Numbered from the stretch's first letter, positions 10,824 to 24,074 are shown. The stretch is DNA of 64,000 bases from Ceraceosorus guamensis (GCF_003144195.1 NW_020290000.1:601635-665634), one strand, 5' to 3'. The notes: a model not told the origin generated them from the sequence alone. Translations and numbers: made by a program.

Positions 10824-12782
10824 TCACTGCGCAAAGCGTGCTTTCTTTCCGTTTCCATTCGACCCACCGTTGCCGTCTTTGCCAAGCACATTGGCATCTG
10901 GAGCAGCTTCGAGGCCGAGGCTACCTCCCTGACGTGGTCCAACAATGCGCGACAAGAAGCCCTTCATACCGCCCGATAAAGCTTCTGGTCTGGCTTCGTA
11001 TAGCGTCGCCAAGATGGCCAGCGCAGCTCCCAATAGTAGAGCCTCGCCATTCTTGACGGGCTTGACTCTCTTGTGCTTCACCAGCGTAGCCCAATAGCTC
11101 TTTGCAGAGAGACGTCCCACATACATGCCCAATTGTTGTCTTCTGGCCGGAGGGACCGCGAAGATGAAGATGGAGCTGAGGAAGCCGTTCAGGAAGTACC
11201 TCGCTTGAGGGAGCAGATTTCGTGGCAGCCAGTGCTGGAAGAAACATATCAAAGCCCAAGCGCTTCCAATACTGCCGCTGATGAGCGTGGCTCCTTGCAG
11301 GACAGCCATGCCATACTTGAAGATGGCAGTCTCTGGATCCTTGATCACTTTCTTGATGCCGATCAGGTTCAAGACGGCCATGACTGCAGCGACAAATTTG
11401 GCGCTCGCTACCCATTCTCGCTTCCAGAAAGAGACGAAGTTGTTTGAGCAACTCGGGTCGCGAGGGTGTAGAACTGCGCATAGTAAGTTGGCATGGCTGG
11501 GGTGAGCAGGCGCATAGTCCAGCAATGGGTTGATCGCATCGTATGGGCTGGTCGGGTGTTTGGACGGAGTGAGGGCCGAGAGCAAAGGTGAGGAGAAGGC
11601 AGGATATGCCGATGCTGTCTTGCTGGGTGTCGAGAGCGCAGCGATGTTATCCACCACTGTCCGTCCGCTCGGCCATGGAATGTCGTCTGGCAGGTGCTGC
11701 GGCCGAGGCGGCACGTAAGCCGAAGAGCGTGCCATGATCAGATCCCCGTAGCCTTTCGGGAAACAGTCGCTATCGAAGACAAAAGCGTGGAGCAGCTGAC
11801 CATTGCTGATGGCGTACAGCAGCGTGCTGTTGACCCATCCAGGGATCCACCGCGTGAGTGGGCTATTTAACCTCCGGCTTTCGTGGTAGGATGCTACGAT
11901 TGCTTTGGACATGAGATCCACCGCAATGTCCTGACGAGGGAATGCACTTTCCGCTGCACCCGGTAGCACAGTCAGGGCTGGAATTGAGCTGATAGCTGCT
12001 GCGAGGGGGACCAGCGATGCCGAGCGCAAAAGACGCAGGACCGAGGCAAGGGCTTTGTCTCGGTGAGTGATGAGCTGGTCTCCTGAGAGAGGCTTGGGAA
12101 TCAGAACCAAAGCGCGAGCTCGGACAAGCGAAAGCGCCTGAACCAGAGTGCGGTACAAGAGTGCGTAAAGCGCCAGTGCACCGCCTACCCGTGCAGAGGT
12201 GCGGGAGGCCAGCGATCGCAGAGCATCTGCCGGACTGTGGAAGCAGGCGGCAAAAATGCATGAGCGTCAGCCGCCGGGCACGATGTTGGATGGTATGGGC
12301 ATCGGTGCAGGCACGTGCATTCCTCGTGAGCATCACCATTCAGTCTCCTCGCAATGTGCTCACCTCTTCTTGCGCAAGACTGCTGGCACAAGCGACTCGA
12401 GAGCGGTGTTGGCCAGGTATCCCAGAAGGAAAGCCCTGATAGCAGTTCGGCTCGTGAGCGGTAGCGCAGCATCCTGCTGCCAGAGATTCGGTGAGTCTCC
12501 GCTGCTCTCATCCTTTGCTCCTGAAGCTATGGCATAGGACAATGCAGCGATGCGTGGAGGAACTGGCGCCACGGGTGTGGCTGGTTGAGAGATCGGTGTC
12601 TGCGCTGCAGACGCGGGCGGAGATGGCGAGACCACTTTGGTCTTTGCTAAAACCCTGCGAGCTGCTTTGGCCTCGGCATGAGTGAGGATGAAGGTCGCCC
12701 AGAATGGATAGCCGGAAGAGGTGCTGGATGGCTCGCCGGAGATGCTGCCCCCCAGCCACGAGTTCTTCCTCTCGTGCGACAT
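10824..12782 (-). CDS. TMEM135-family multi-pass membrane protein
   Basis: Two exons on the minus strand, 12782-12364 and 12234-10824 (129-nt intron); 609 residues. The phase-2 junction gives LRKK|SPADALRSLASR and runs into a hydrophobic helix (GGALALYALLY). Family features: a CAVLHPRDPSCSNNF block (CxxHPxxxSC type) near the middle, then WKREWVASAKF, several hydrophobic spans, ARYFLNGFLSSIFIF, and the C-terminal KNGEALLLGAALAIL...GFLSRIVG block, which matches the human TMEM135 C terminus in pattern. Animal TMEM135 acts at peroxisomes, lipid droplets and mitochondria, affecting lipid and cholesterol handling and mitochondrial division. A comparable organelle-membrane role is inferred here. The N-terminal 100 residues and the segment before the CxxHP block are low-complexity linkers. 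The C-terminal tail is Gly/Asn-rich. Confidence 0.8.
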
Positions 12783-13673
12783 CCTTGTCGCGTTTGCTGA
12801 CGATTCGCGTGGCTCAATTCACGAGTGCTTGATGGACGATGTGAATGCTGTCGGCTTCGAGCCGCTTGCGAGGCGTGAAGAACGATTGAGGGGGGTACCA
12901 GAGCTGTGGTGAGTCGCGGAGTCACATCGGGGGTGCTCCGAATGCGACGCTTCTCTGTCGCTCGACAGTCACTGAGTGCACCGGTGGGATGGCTCGTTGA
13001 AAGCCGGCCGCTTAGCGCACCCGCGCGCAACTTGATGTGGGGAAAGCTAGCCAGGCGTACAGCTTAGCCTCATGTGATGCGCAGCAGCCAAATCACAAGA
13101 ACGGCATGCGTCACTCGCCTGCGTGCTGGGCAACCCGGTAGCTATCGGCCGGGTGAGCCGAAGCTTCAGGGCACCACCGCACGCGCGCGCGTGCGGCACT
13201 TCCAGCAGCTGTTCACTCGCGTGGCTTGCAGCTTGCATGACGTGCCTGGGCGACTCCGCGATTCACATTGACGTTGGATGCAGCTCCATCACGAATTACA
13301 ATCACGAATGGTGAATGCCTTTCATTCACTCGATCGACTCTGTCGTCGGCAAGCACATCGTAACGTTCTGCCCATTAGATCGGACCTTCACGACTCAAAG
13401 GGCTGGGGTGTGAGCACACTTTCAACACTAGCCTACTCGAACTTGAACGTTGCCTATTCCCACCGCACTGCTAGGTGCCCATTGCACTGCGCTCGGCCGC
13501 TCGTCCAATTCTTTCGCGCTCCACACGACATTGCATCAACTTAGATCGCACAGAGACCGCGTGCGGCACTTTCCCCCTCAGCAACATGTTCCAGCGGCCG
13601 GCTCACTATCAACCTTGGCCAGGCATGCTGCTCTTCTAATCGTCAGACGTTCTGCTCCAAGTGTGCTGCCATC
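12783..13673. promoter_or_regulatory. Divergent promoter region, TMEM135-like / MED12
   Basis: 891 bases between divergent starts. It includes a CACGCGCGCGCGTG alternating purine-pyrimidine tract near 13180 and two TCACGAAT words at 13288-13310. No gene was seen. Confidence 0.5.
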
Positions 13674-16600
13674 ATGAGCGCCAGTGTTGCTGGTCGATAC
13701 GCTCATGATCGGCGGGGGGGAGGGGGGACGATGCTATACGATAGCGGTAGTAGCAATAATATGCACGGCTCCAAGCTCAGCTTGCTCGAGGCCGGCTCTT
13801 CCCCTGCTGCTCACCTGGAGCCTTCCACTGCTCGTCCTGGACCGAGCTCGGCACCCATTACGGACTTCGGGCCTGCTATCAATCAAGGCCCAACATGGAG
13901 GCCACGTCTACATCCAGGCTCGACTGCGTTAGGCAAGCCCGACTTCTTTCCACCAGACACCGATGCAGAGCAGCTTACGGAGCAAGTCATTCGCTTAGGT
14001 ATCACTAATCGCCCTGCTGTCGGCAACGAAACCATGACCGCAAACGACATGATCTATGACAGGTTGACTGGCGCCAATGTATTGGACACTATGGGTTCCA
14101 TGATGGACGAGATCCTTATGCGGAGAGAAGAGCTACAGCGTGATAAGATCAGTCCCTCCTCGCATCGTGCCCCGCCACGAGTCACGCTCAACGAAGTCAA
14201 GCTGGCGGCATACATGAGGGACCTGGGAGACCCCAGCGTCCCCCTGCAGCGACTCGCTCGAAGCGTGCCACACGGTTACAGGGGTGAGCGTATGCTGGAT
14301 ATGCTATGGATGGGAGGTGTTGCGCCGACGCCAGCATCATCCTCTGCCGCGGCGGCAGCGGCTGCCCGATCATCTGCCACCGCTTCTCAAGCCGCAAGTG
14401 TGCTGCCTCAAAGCACGCGTAATCCCGTCGAGCTGCATCGAGCAGTGTGGTTCGTACGAGTCGTCGGTGCCAGCGAGATTTCTTCTTCGCGTGCTCGTCA
14501 GAACAGCAACTATACAGCAGAGTGGACAGGCACTTTCAGCGGGTGGCTACGTAAGCAGCTCGCCGAACTCAACATTGCTCCGACAGCATCCATGTATCAA
14601 GCAGCTCATTCATCTCCAGCTTCCCCGGCCCCAACTAATCGCACGCCCGCCCATGCACGGTCTCAGCCTATCGCCGCATCTTCGCCATACTCTGCTAGCG
14701 CTAACGGGCACAGCCTGATATCGTCTCGTGACTCCATCATACTGCAGCAGCCCGATCTGGAGGCGCGTTGGTTCGCCAAATGGGAGTACAGCATCGGACT
14801 GGCTCAAGCGCTCGTTGCAGAGTCTCTTCTTGACATTCGGGTTTTTGCGCTGTGGGTCTTCGAGCAGCTCGGCACCGCTTCGCTCGCCCAACTGCCATTC
14901 GTCTTGACTTTGGCTCAAGAGCACGCATGGGTCGCTTTGGATGCGCTCATCTTGCAAAGGGCGTTGCTGCAGTCCTTGTGCTCGTGCATCACCGAGCTTC
15001 GCAAAGCCGAAATGCCAGAGGACAATAAAAACACGCGTCTCATTCTCAAAGAAGCATGCGAACTCGTCAGGTTCCTCTTCGACTCAAACTCGGACGCATT
15101 CGTCTCTCCCAAGCTTTGGTCGCAGTATAGGGCTACCATACGCAAAGTCATTGATGATTCTCATGATGGTGTTGAGACTTCTCGTGCAGCTGCACACAGG
15201 CGCGAGAAGCTGAACAACATCGACAGGCGCGCTCAAGCGTGCCTTCTCGGCGATCTCGTTGTCTCCTCCGATGAAGTCTCGGCTCCGCGCTGCGATATCG
15301 AGGTGAGCTTCCAGCAGCGGCCCGAGACGTGAATGTGCGCAGCCATTGACTGACTTACTTACATGCACCCACTACAGCTGCTAGACGCCTTTTCTGTGAA
15401 TGAAACGGACGTCGAGGCACTTTCGGATGCGTACTTTGCACGTTCCAAAGCGCAGTACTCCATTCAAGAGAAACTTTGCAATGTTCTGATCTGGGCCACA
15501 ACGCAATGGCGAAGCGGCCAGCATCGCCCACTACTCGCAGCGCGACTTGTCTGGACCTACCACAGCAGATCGCAAGACGCGAGCGCCAGGCTAGCTTGCG
15601 GCTGGCGTGCTGTGGATCTGCAAACGGTGCTCTTCGACTGGCTGTCTTCAGTAGACAAGGCTCAGCGAGATCGCGGCAATGCGACTCTAGCCGTACTACG
15701 ATCGCTGGAACTGGAGAGTATCATCATTCTCGTCGGTGAGCTGATACGTCTGGGCTGTTTCTCATTCTCCAAGTATCTCCAGCGCCTAACAGCGCGGGGC
15801 ATGACAGCGGGTCCGACAGCGCCTCTGAAAGGCACACCGCTAGGATCTTTTGAAGCTTCGCACACTTCTCTTAATTCCGAAGCTTCATTACATCAGCGAG
15901 TTCTGCGCTCCGTGCCGCTTGCAGCTGCGACTCCAGCATTGTCGAGCCAAAGACGGTCTGCCATCTATGGCACACGCCTCAAAGAATCCCACGAGGAGGC
16001 GTCGGAGCGCAGGCTACGACGCGAGCTTTCCAATGCCTTGCCATGGCTTCACGGCGCCTCTCCTCAAGAAGGCAATAATGCGTCATTGCCATCTGAATTG
16101 AAGGAACAAATTCCACATTTGTGGTCCGCCTCGCGCTACACGCTGGCGAAGGTCATCTCAAATGACCTCATGCCAAGTATACGCTCCCTCGAAAGGAGTC
16201 TGACCGTTGACGAGATATGCATTCTGGAAGTCATTCTAGCACACGCGCGCGATTACATTGCTTTGTCACAGGTGCGTCCGCTCCCGTTGCACAGCCAGTC
16301 TTTCGCAGTACTTACGATTGGCGAACAAATCTAATGCAGCTGCTCAGCAGTCAGTTGCTCTTGATCACTTTCATGGAAGACAGCGAAGCATTGGAGGTCT
16401 TGATCAGCTGCATATGCAAACATGCTCTGTGCTTTGCCGCGCTGGACACATTTCATCAACTGGCAAATGCCGTATCCGACCTGTACATCCAATGCGCTGG
16501 CGACGACAATTCCCCTTGGGGCGCCCCTTGCTTGGAAGCTTATCAACGGGTCGCTGCCTTGCGAAACCTTCATCGGCACCTCGCGCGCAATTACGAAGAG

Positions 16601-19114
16601 GAGCAGACATCGGCCTCTGAAGGCCATTGCCGGACGGAACGCCGTCCATCTGGTCATCTCCATGATCAAGTTCTTGAGATTGGTCGACGACTGGTTAGTG
16701 ACCTTGATGTGCGTGCAGCAATGAGAAGCGTGCAGGCCATTGCAGGTCGCGTAGCGGGGCAGAGCATCCTCAGCGCAGCACTCCACCTTGTCTCAGAGGG
16801 TGCATCGGATGGGGCAATAATTGCTCTCGTGCAATGGGCCAGGCTTGCCACCTGGACTGCTTCAGACCTCGATGCTGTCCTGCGCTCGTGGGCAAGTCAA
16901 AGCGAGCTCATGGCCGCCAACGAGGGGTTAGAGCTTTTCTTGCTGCGTTGCGTCGCATCAGGCGCGCTTCTGATGCGAGATCTGTACGCGTCTTTCGTTC
17001 TGCCAGCTCTGGAGCTTGAGGCTGAGGAAAATGGCGCTCCTCCAGTCGAGAAACAGAAAAACCGGAGCAGTAGACTAGCAACTGTCGCAGCCATAATCAA
17101 AGCTTCGAGTTCGCCAAGAGAAACCAGCGCAGCGCTCCGCCTTGACTCGCGTCACCGACTCCGGCTGGAAGCCGAATCGGCCACCGTCACGGGGCCAAGT
17201 GGGAACCACTCTTTGCTCTTCCGCGTATTGGTCCTGCTTCTACACCTGCCCAACCATGATGCAGCCGTACTAGCTCGTAACGAACTCTTGTCCAACTCCT
17301 CGGTGCGGTGCTGCATCATGATCAAGGCTTTCGAGCTGTTCAGCATCGTCAGCGAGGTCAGTCGCTCTGTCTGGGGCTCGAATCCCAGTCAGGTGCTCTC
17401 GCAGGTCTTTGCTAGCGTCAATCAAGCAGGGCTGTCCACCTTCAACCCAAGCTCAATCGATGCCGAGATGATCTTCCAACGCCTCGATCCTTGGAGATGC
17501 AACCTGACTGTGGCAGAAATTGCTCACATCAGTGGAAAGGTAGCAAATGCAGATGCTAGCGAACATCTCCGCAGCCAAAACGCTCTGACATCCTTGTCTA
17601 TAGCCATCTTCGAGCCCTTGTGTCTCGTCTCGAACTCAAACCTCCAAAACCAGCTCATACGTCATACCAAGCACATCAGCACATTTCAAGGTCGACTCGT
17701 GGATCTCTGCATAGAAAAATTGCTCCGACATCTGCATAGCTCCAGCAGGAGAGCGGGGTCAACGCACTCTTGGCTTCATGACAGTCTGCAAACGCTCGCA
17801 CAAGTCTTGCACAGCCAGTCCCGCGCTTCCATCAGCCCTCATACTCTGACCCTCGCTAGTCAGCTCCTTGACGCTGTCGCTGCGGGGTTCGAAAGAACGT
17901 CGAGCAGCAGAGACTGCCGGGACCCCAGCTTGATCCCTTTGGATGAGAACGTTCGTGCTAGCCTGGCGTGTGCGCGTCTTGCTGGCTTGTGGACAAGTGC
18001 AGATGCCCGCTCTACAGCGCCGAGGCTCCTCGAGGCTATGTGCGCTTGTGCTGCGAATTGCAGTCTCGAGGCATTGAACGACTTCGACGTCATTGTAGAC
18101 GCAATGTCTGCTCTCATGGAAGATATGCCGCCGGATGGTGTCTCGAGCGCCCAGATGTCCATCTCAAGCATCCTCGGTCATGTTTGTGTTCGGTCAGCAA
18201 TGCCCGACTTTGCTCAAGCGCGACTACAAGCCCTGGCAATGCCCGTCACAATCACGACCCAAACACATTCCGCCGGGGCCACCAGCGATATCATCCTAGC
18301 AAGTAGCATGACGTCGGCCGCTGTCAAGGGCAATTTCAGTCAAGTACCCTTCAAAGCCTGGGAGCTCCATGACCACATGGATGCCGACACATTGTCCAGA
18401 GCACAAACCCGTCTTCCGGGAAGCACGATACTCGGCGCCGGGTCTGGTACTAGCCACCTACCTTCAGTATCGATGATTGACGCGGATGAGGTAGGCTACG
18501 CTGCTGTCGACTTGGCAAACAGCGGATCTGTTTCGCTCCTTCAAGTTGGCGCAGTGAAGACTCGTGACCGCGTGGCCAGCGCCTCCGGCCTCAATGATCA
18601 CATGTATCCGGCGCGTAGCCACACCTCGATCGGAGCGGACGAACCCGAGCACTGGGCAGCGCACGAATCTGAGCGCACGTACGGTGAAGGAGGGGCAGGG
18701 GACACGACGTACGCTCGTGATGCCCGAACGGGCTCCGACTTGCTGGCTCTGGATAGGGCGCGAGGGGACGGCGGCGAAGCAGCTTTGATACCCGAAGAGC
18801 TTCGAGCAGCCGATCGTGCTCTTGCGCAACGTGCACTAGCAGCAGCAGCAGCTGAAGCTGCTGCGCGTGCGGCTCAAGAAGCAGTCAAGAAAGCTGAGGC
18901 TGCGGCTGCCGTGGCAGCTGCTGCGAAAGTGGTCCAGACAACACCACAACGTCCCAAACCTGTTCCCAAAGGCACTAGACAAGCACCTGCCACGTCTGCC
19001 AAGAGTAGAAAGCGCAAAGAACCACCGGACTCACCAGACACAGCGTCTCGACCGAGCGCCCGAGGTGGACGTGGAAGAGGGCGGGGTCGAGGTAAAGAAG
19101 CCAGAGCCGTGTGA
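13674..19114 (+). CDS. Mediator of RNA polymerase II transcription subunit 12 (Srb8)
   Basis: Three exons, 13674-15302, 15378-16271 and 16340-19114; 1765 residues. Med12 belongs to the CDK8 kinase module, which reversibly binds core Mediator and activates CDK8-cyclin C. The diagnostic N-terminal Med12 domain is at about residues 86-131 (KPDFFPPDTDAEQLTEQV...GNETMTANDMIYDRL). A second conserved block, KLAAYMRDLGDPSVPLQRLA then SVPHGYRG, lies at about 176-206, followed by RAVWFVRVVGASEI. The middle is helical and weakly conserved. The C terminus turns into an Ala-rich helix (AAAAAEAAARAAQEA type) and a basic Arg/Gly tail. Both introns are short (75 and 68 nt) and phase 0. The length fits fungal Med12 proteins. 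It is flanked by a divergent membrane-protein gene and shows no operon-like context. Confidence 0.93.
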
Positions 19115-19846
19115 TGCCCATCACAGGAACATCCGTTACGCTCAAGACATTTGCCTGCATCGATTGGTGACGTGAAATCATTTGTATTCTATCGCAGTCG
19201 CACCACTCATGACTGCAGCAGGCAATCATAGATCGCATGTAGGAGTTCTGCACGTTGAGTGAAATGAGACGGCCAACTCCGGACTGCCCACGTGTTGAGC
19301 GCGAATCACGAAATTGCGAATCCGCTTCAGTGTTGTATAGTGTCGACAAGCAATTTAGTCGGCACTCAGACTCTACCTTTACGATCTGTCAGAATCTCTA
19401 CGCAATCGCGGTTCTGAAAGCATGGTGCGAAGTAGATTGACCAGTCACGCGTCACGAGTCAAGAGTTGAAGTCACGTCGTAGGTGCCCGCCTCGCGGTTA
19501 CCGCTGTCTCTGCCTCACTTGCAGCATACGCGGGAGTATGTGCGCGCACGGGCTGACGCTTGGTCGAGGCAGGCACACGGCATCTTTCAGTGCCAGTCAG
19601 TCAAGAGTGCTTAGTACCTTACAGCTTCGTGCAACGTGACTCGTGATTCTAGCCTCTTTAACCCGTTTCTACCTCAACCACACAACCTCAAGCAACCTTT
19701 GACTTGTTGCAACCTCGTTCCGACATTGCTTGAGCGCTGTACCCGCAGAGTGCGACCATCCGGGACCCAATTCTCTAGCGATTTCCCAGAGCTGCGCACC
19801 TTAGCGTTCATCAAGCCCAGTCTGAAGTAGAGAAAAGCTGGCTTAG
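19115..19846. other. Intergenic, MED12 3' end to TM9 promoter
   Basis: No gene was seen. It holds GAATCACGAAAT near 19303 and the cluster GTCACGCGTCACGAGTC at 19443-19461, both relatives of the dispersed TCACGA word. The last 200 bases are C/T-rich leader. Confidence 0.55.
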
Positions 19847-22671
19847 ATGCGCACGACTTCTTTATACAGCGCTCTGGCGGTGCTTTGGCCAGCAGCTTGC
19901 CAAGCTTGGTACTTACCAGGTGCAGCTCCACGCTCTTATGCTCCTGGGGATGTTGTTCCATTCACAGTCAATGCCCTAGCCCCGGCTGCCTCGTCCCCTG
20001 GCCTTCCACCTTCATCGGCGCAGGGCACAGTCTCTTCTTCCACTCAGCTCAAGAGTATCACCAGCGTCAACTACTACGAGCCCAGACTCCACTTCTGCAG
20101 ACCCCAGGGCGGAGAGGTGTCCCAATCGGAAAGTTTAGGTGCTGTGCTCTTTGGAGACCGTATCTACAACAGTCCCATCGAGGTGAGTAAGAATCGCTCG
20201 TCTGCTCCCCACCATCTCCAGAGCAGCGCGCCGGCCAATACGAGTCAGAAAGTGTGCTGCGGCTTGAGGAGAATGCAAACCTTGGAGTTGCAAGCGCGCA
20301 CTGCGATGTATCGAAGTAACTCTGACGGGCACCCTCGATCGATGCGATGCCTCAGGCCCATCTCCTCAAGAACGAGTCGTGCCAGCACATTTGCACAAGT
20401 TCGGTCCCAAAAGAAGACTTTGGCTACATCAACGACAAGATCCAAGAACAAGTGAGGATGACTCATGCATCAGCTTTGCTGTGTATGGCGCTGATCTCGC
20501 TCTTGGCACCCAAAACTGCAGTATGCGGTAAATTGGATGGTCGACGGACTGCCGGTAGCGACCAAAAGGGTCGCGGACAGGACGCAAGAGATTTGTGAGC
20601 GATACCTCGCAGCTGTGCTTCTCTACGTATACGAGCTCAACAGACACTCTGCTTGCTTTTGCAGTCTACGCGATCGGCTTTCCGCTGGGTCGGCAATTCG
20701 ACCATCACGGTTTGGAGCTGAAAACTCCCGCTTTGCATAACCACTACGAGGCCCTCATCGAGTATCATCAACATGCGCCCAACGAGTACAGAATTGTTGG
20801 GGCGACTGTTTGGCCAGATTCGAAGGACAGCTTGCGCGAATCAGCGGGGAGCAAGCCAAACTGCGGCAACGTTGACTTTCTAACTTTGGACGAGAGCTCC
20901 TCGGGCGCGGGCAAGGAGGTCGCGTACACGTAAGTGGGGCAGTGTCGCCAAGATTGTAATACTCCGAGGGTTGAGCTTTGCGCAATCCGGTGGACGCTCG
21001 CAGCATCACTACTTACTGGATTGAGAGCAAGACGCCCTGGGCGACGAGATGGGACAACTACCTCCGCGTCTGTGAGTGCATTTCGTCTTTTTTTTTTTCC
21101 CAAAGCAATTACTCGCAAGACTGACTCATCGTTGTCTGCTTTGCAGTCGATCCGCGCATCCACTTCTTTGCGCTCGCCAACAGCGTCATCGTAGTGGTCT
21201 TCTTGATCATTATGGTGAGCACTAAGCCGTGCATGTCTCTACCTCATTGTGTTGACCTCAAGCGCGCGCTACATTGACACAGGTCGGCATGATCCTTGCG
21301 CGATCGGTCAGTCGGGACATCCATAGGTACAATGCCATCGACCTCGATGAGGATGTCCAGGTAAGTTTTGCAGCGAGGTCACCTCTTCGTGCCTGCGCAC
21401 ACCTACTGAAAGAGAGGCGATGTGGTAATTGCGCAGGAGGAGTACGGTTGGAAGCTCGTTCACGCAGACATTGGAAGGACCCCCTCCCGGCCACTGCTTT
21501 TGGCTGTCATGGTTGGCACAGGCACACAGCTCGTAGCAATGGCGGGCGTGACCCTCGTGTTCGCCCTGCTTGGCTTTCTCTCGCCATCCAATCGAGGCAG
21601 TTTGGGAACTGTGATGGTGGTTACTTGGACGCTTTTTGGCAGTGTGTCGGGCTACTTCTCAACCAGGATCCATGTTAGCCTGAATGGAGAGGACTGGAAG
21701 AAGTGCACGTTCCTCACCGCCTTTGCCTTTCCTTTCGTCGTCTTCTCTTCCATTCTGTGAGTGCTTTGGTGGCTCAGGACTTGCCGACCACAACTCACCT
21801 GAAGCACCTCGGTGCAGCGCGATCAACTTCTTTCTGCTGGTCTCAGGCTCCTCTGGTGCTATTCCCTTTGGCACTTTGCTAGCGCTGGTCGCTCTCTGGT
21901 TTCTGATCAGTGTTCCCCTCACGCTAGTCGGCTCCTTTTTGGGCATCAAGAGCGGTGGCTGGGCCACTCCGACACGCACAAATGCCATCCCAAGGCAGAT
22001 CCCACCGGTGCAGTGGTATCTGAGACCGTTGCAGAGCGCCATCATGGCAGGCATCCTGCCATTTGGCGCAGCATTCCTGGAGCTCTTCTTCGTGCTCAAC
22101 TCTCTCTTTGGAACGCGAAGTGAGTTATCCTAAAGTCTGCGCCTGTAGCCTTGTTGATTCTAGAAAAGCTGACGAGTGCCTATGAACGCTACATAGTCTA
22201 CGTGGCGTTCGGGTTCTTGGCATTGACATTCATCGTGACTGCTTTAGTGCGTACCATCAAAGCATCTTTGCAAAGAAGACAATATTGACTTCCGATTCCA
22301 AAACACACCGACACAGACTACGGCGACTGTCACCATCCTGTATACTTACTTCGCGCTGTGTGCTGAAGACTATAGGTGGCACTGGAGAGCTTTCATGACA
22401 GGTGGAGGATCCTCTTTCTGGCTCTTTGCATATGGCGTGAGTATACCAGCTTCGATCTCATACACGCGTTTCTGACTTTGGTCACTCTGCGTTCAATCAG
22501 CTCTTCTATTGGGCCACAAGACTGTCTCTGCCAGGTCTGTCCACCAAAATCCTGTACCTGGGATACCTGAGTCTTTTGGGCCTGGTCAACTTCTTGCTCT
22601 TTGGCTCAATAGGCTACTTTGCGGCGTGGATGGCCGTCAAGCGGATGTACACTGCCGTCAGAGTCGACTAG
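19847..22671 (+). CDS. Transmembrane 9 superfamily (nonaspanin/EMP70) protein
   Basis: Twelve exons: 19847-20182, 20356-20451, 20522-20594, 20665-20929, 21004-21071, 21147-21214, 21283-21360, 21437-21756, 21818-22119, 22197-22246, 22317-22436, 22501-22671; 648 residues, the usual size. It starts with a signal peptide, then the family opening (WYLPGAAPRSYAPGDVV) and ITSVNYYEPRLHFCRP. Next come a lumenal domain (KNESCQHICTS, YAVNWMVDGLP) and, from FDPRIHFFALANSVIVVVF onward, nine membrane spans. The GGWATPTRTNAIPRQIPP loop and CAEDYRWHWRAFMTGG are hallmark blocks. The C terminus is RVD, a variant of the KxD/E Golgi-retention signal. These proteins work in Golgi/endosome sorting of membrane proteins and, in yeast, in copper and adhesion phenotypes. 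The first intron (173 nt) is longest; one intron (21072-21146) carries a T13-type tract before its acceptor. All junctions keep phase. Confidence 0.93.
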
Positions 22672-22872
22672 AGGCGAACTTGAGCTTGGCGTGCGGCAGA
22701 AATCGATAGCAAATCAATATACATATTATCAGCGACACGAGTCGGACAGACTCCTCTTTCATGCTTATGACGACATGCAACGCAGTCACGAGATGAAAGA
22801 AGAGATTGCTCAATAAGCATGGAAGAGGCAGATAAAAGTACATTAGCAAGTGCTTGGTGAGGTGCGTCCCTC

Positions 22873-24074
22873 TCAAGCTAATTTGGCAGCAGGAGGTTGT
22901 TGGTGCGCAGGAGCAAAAGCCTGCGCTAGCGAAGGACAAACATGCGCTTCAAACGCTTGTGCGAGCTCGAGCATCGTCTTCCAGATGTCTCGAGCCTTTG
23001 CTTCTTCGTCCAGCGCAAAGCCAATCGTGCCGTTGGTAGGGGTCGGATTCAATGCATCGTCGTCCTCGCTCCTTCTTGCTTCGCTTTGCGCCTCGAGTTG
23101 AGGATCGAGACTGTCCGATGAAGCTTCGTGCCAGTCGTAGCTAGCGGAGTTGAGCACCAGTAACATGACCGGTTGGGATTCTTGCTGCGCACGCCGGGGA
23201 TCGCTTTCGATCCTCATTGTGGTCCTGGCAGTGGAGCGCAATGGCATGACGAGCGTTGCTCCGAGCTGCCGCGGAACAAGGTGAAGCTTGAGATCAGCAC
23301 GGCGTGGGCGAAGCCGCGGGGACGCATCCGTGCCAACTTCGTTGAGCTCATTGAACGGGAATGATGGGCTGCCGCGAGACAGGACCCATGGACCTTCGTC
23401 ATTTCCCAAGTACTTCTCAACGCGCGCCCGGCTTCCCATTCGACAGTCGTGTAGGAGCGGCAATCCTGTATCCAGCGTGCATCATCCTCGCAGCTGAGGA
23501 TCTTTGGTACACTGGAACTCACCTCGGAGTGAAACAAAATGCTCGTTGCGCTAGTCAGGTCTTCGCCGGCCGAGCTTGTGGGGAGGGCATCGCTGAGAGA
23601 GGCGCCCTGAAGCGTTGTGCTTCTGCTCCTTCCTCGATCCCCATTCGGTGCCACAGCGTTGTTATTACTTCTATTGGCAAATGCACCTGATGATGCCTGA
23701 TGAGGCTGTTCCTCCCTCCAAGCTTGCGTCGCAACAGCCGCCAATGCCCTCGCTCTCTCGTCGGTGCTGAGATGCGGATGTCTTGGCGATAAGACCGCAG
23801 CAGTAGAGGAAGTGGCGCCGGCACCCATCAGAGCGGATCCTATCGAAGCTGCATTTGCTGCTGCTGATGGGTGAGCCGAAGTGGGGCCTTCGGCTGTTGC
23901 AGGGAACGCGTCGGCTGATGACGATTTTGGTCGATGGGCTGCTGCGTAGAGCAAGCCTGAATCTGGCAGAGCTAACAAGGCTGTCTCGCACCTAGCGACA
24001 TCATCCGACAGGTCATCCTCCAGCAGAGCTTGCAAAGCGCTGTGCAGAGCGGTGGGTCTGAGCATGATTCCCAT
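22873..24074 (-). CDS. Roadblock/LC7-domain protein, LAMTOR2-like, with large insertions
   Basis: Exon 1 runs 24074-23523 and exon 2 from about 23465 to 22873. The start may be 24065, since animal LAMTOR2 also begins MLRP. Family features: MLRPTALHSALQALL, then CETALLALPDSGLLYAAA, then STDERARALAAVATQAWREE, then SATSILFHSE, and after the intron VMLLVLNSAS and WKTMLELAQAFEAHVCPSL. LAMTOR2 is part of the Ragulator/EGO scaffold that anchors Rag GTPases and TORC1 at the lysosome or vacuole. At about 390 residues it is three times the animal length (125). The excess is low-complexity insertions after the first strand and before the last helix. The exact splice is unresolved: the obvious GTGAGT donor at 23522 (phase 0) does not phase with the best acceptor at 23466, whose exon needs phase 1. 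A donor at about 23510 (GTGTAC) or an acceptor further in would solve it. Confidence 0.65.

Noticed and set aside
10418-10945. 175-codon minus-strand open frame overlapping the TMEM135-like 3' end
   Set aside because: Overlaps the end of a supported gene on the same strand in another frame; no conserved sequence.
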